Below, piece by piece: positions 63,307-64,000 of a stretch of 64,000 nucleotides of DNA (its first letter is position 1; every line of letters begins with the position of its first letter). The translations under genes were made by a program, and so were the position numbers. This DNA comes from Aeromonas bestiarum (GTDB lineage: Bacteria; Pseudomonadota; Gammaproteobacteria; Enterobacterales; Aeromonadaceae). The DNA lies in assembly GCF_000819745.1 (NCBI RefSeq), contig NZ_CDDA01000006.1:167636-231635 (forward strand). The letters run 5' to 3'. Under the pieces are notes generated by a model. It had not been told where the DNA came from, did not search any database, and saw nothing but the letters and a program-made list of their open reading frames with translations.

Positions 63307-63495
63307 ATGCTTATTTTGACTCGTCGTGTAGGGGAAACCCTGATGATTGGTGACGAAGTGACTGTCACCGTACTGGGCGTTAAAGGCAATCAGGTTCGTA
63401 TCGGTGTGAACGCACCGAAAGAGGTCTCCGTGCACCGCGAAGAGATCTACATGCGGATACAGGCCGAGAAAGTTCCGGGCCAACCGAATTTCTAA
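63307..63495 (+). CDS. csrA: Carbon storage regulator CsrA
   Basis: A 62-residue Csr[49 protein letters not shown]. The RNA-contacting strand start (LILTRRVGE) and R44-equivalent (HREEI) are intact. It is a global post-transcriptional regulator binding GGA sites in mRNA leaders. AGGAGC is the ribosome site. Gene order alaS...csrA-tRNA-Ser-tRNA-Arg matches E. coli. Confidence 0.98.
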   Translation: MLILTRRVGETLMIGDEVTVTVLGVKGNQVRIGVNAPKEVSVHREEIYMRIQAEKVPGQPNF

Positions 63496-63515
63496 GCCGC
63501 ATCGATAGCTGCTTG

Positions 63516-63547
63516 AAGGCGACACCTCTGTGTCGCCTTTTGTTTTT
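63516..63547 (+). terminator. Terminator of csrA
   Basis: AAGGCGACAC-CTCT-GTGTCGCCTT followed by TTGTTTTT. Confidence 0.9.
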
Positions 63548-63707
63548 CCGTGCTCCGGAAATCGCCCTGCAAGGCACTAAACTGCGGGATAAGTACTGAT
63601 ATTGTTTGAATATTCCACGCTTTGACCAAATGCTGAGCGAACACGCTTTTTTCTCCAAAAAAGTGTTTGACTAAAAATCCCTGTGAAGTATTATCAGCCC
63701 CGCAAAC

Positions 63708-63800
63708 GGAGAGGTGGCCGAGAGGCTGAAGGCGCTCCCCTGCTAAGGGAGTATGCGGCTTATACCCGCATCGGGGGTTCGAATCCCCCCTTCTCCGCCA
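63708..63800 (+). tRNA. serV: tRNA-Ser (GCT)
   Basis: 93 nt with encoded CCA. It has acceptor GGAGAGG/CTTCTCC, GTGGCCGAGAGG D-arm, anticodon GCT in CCCTGCTAAGGG, a long variable arm with paired GTATGCGG...CCGCAT, and GGTTCGAATCC T-arm. It is typical of serV beside csrA. Confidence 0.96.
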
Positions 63801-63803
63801 TTT

Positions 63804-63880
63804 GCGCCCGTAGCTCAGCTGGATAGAGTACCTGGCTACGAACCAGGTGGTCGGAGGTTCGAATCCTCCCGGGCGCACCA
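63804..63880 (+). tRNA. tRNA-Arg (ACG)
   Basis: 77 nt with encoded CCA: GCGCCCG acceptor, TAGCTCAGCTGGATAGAG D-arm, anticodon ACG in CTGGCTACGAACCAG, and GGTTCGAATCC T-arm. It lies three bases after the tRNA-Ser. The A34 is normally edited to inosine by TadA. Confidence 0.96.
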
Positions 63881-63939
63881 TATTACGACTCAAGCAAGAG
63901 TCATGTGTTGACCGTCAGCAAGTCGACACTTTGGAAAAG

Positions 63940-63965
63940 GCTTACTGATAAGTAAGCTTTTTTTA
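63940..63965 (+). terminator. Hairpin with T run between the two tRNA-Arg genes
   Basis: GCTTACT-GATA-AGTAAGC followed by TTTTTTT. It would end the tRNA-Ser/Arg transcript, or be bypassed if the next tRNA is in the same unit. Confidence 0.8.
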
Positions 63966-63980
63966 TCGTTTTAAATCAGG

Positions 63981-64000
63981 GCGCCCGTAGCTCAGCTGGA
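63981..64000 (+). tRNA. Start of a second tRNA-Arg, cut by the window end
   Basis: The last 20 bases, GCGCCCGTAGCTCAGCTGGA, are identical to the first 20 of the tRNA-Arg at 63804. This indicates a tandem tRNA-Arg array as in E. coli argVYZQ. Confidence 0.85.

Noticed and set aside
63492..63893. 133-aa minus-strand ORF across the tRNA genes
   Set aside because: It contains the well-known false-protein strings (GGFEPPTTW, RRGDSNPR) that arise from translating tRNA-Ser/Arg DNA backwards.

Overview
The window is from a gammaproteobacterial chromosome, most probably Aeromonas. The coding DNA is G+C-rich. Gene order matches several Enterobacterales/Vibrio core blocks: tolC-nudF-yqiB-cpdA-yqiA-parE-parC...plsC, znuA/znuCB near mepM, and mutS-pncC-recA-recX-alaS-lysC-csrA followed by tRNA-Ser and tRNA-Arg genes. 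Species assignment is inference from protein similarity recalled from memory; no search was run.

Layout. 1-5.5 kb: the end of a possible LysR gene, two paralogous orphan periplasmic binding proteins, and a MocR-type PLP regulator divergent from an osmC / short ORF / rhodanese / GNAT operon. 5.5-9.9 kb: ybaK, a Pit phosphate transporter with its DUF47 partner, a CYTH protein and a small TonB-C lipoprotein. 10-13 kb: envelope genes lpxL and hldE. 12.8-25.9 kb: tolC divergent from nudF-yqiB-cpdA-yqiA, then a Nudix gene, a GFA-family gene, the aaeXAB efflux set and parE-parC.

In E. coli parC lies next to plsC. Here about 9.3 kb separate them. The block holds a visibly A+T-rich FRG-domain gene, an intergenic stretch with inverted dispersed-repeat copies, small unknown genes, a tight four-gene operon headed by a J-domain protein with three unrecognised partners, and a complete scsABCD copper/thiol-redox operon. 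This is the most accessory-looking part of the window.

35-54 kb: plsC, a pspA-pspC-pspG operon with a sigma-54 promoter but no pspB, GIY-YIG, rarD, a UDG-like gene, a DMT exporter with a LysR regulator, znuABC with two Zur boxes, a lapG gene facing a TAXI-receptor/LapD-like operon, mepM, a 2-hydroxyacid dehydrogenase, DUF416, and a MarR regulator divergent from an unknown gene plus a BCCT transporter. 54-64 kb is core: mutS, pncC, recA (LexA box), recX, alaS, lysC, csrA and tRNAs.

The points most worth a second look are the J-domain operon, the shortened LapD-like protein with LapG and a TAXI receptor, a perfect 15-bp hairpin inside the lapG signal-peptide codons, three independent degenerate partial tandem duplications at gene boundaries (offsets about 89, 107 and 108 bp), and an 18-bp perfect palindrome in the tolC-nudF intergenic region. 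No CRISPR array, insertion sequence or prophage was seen.
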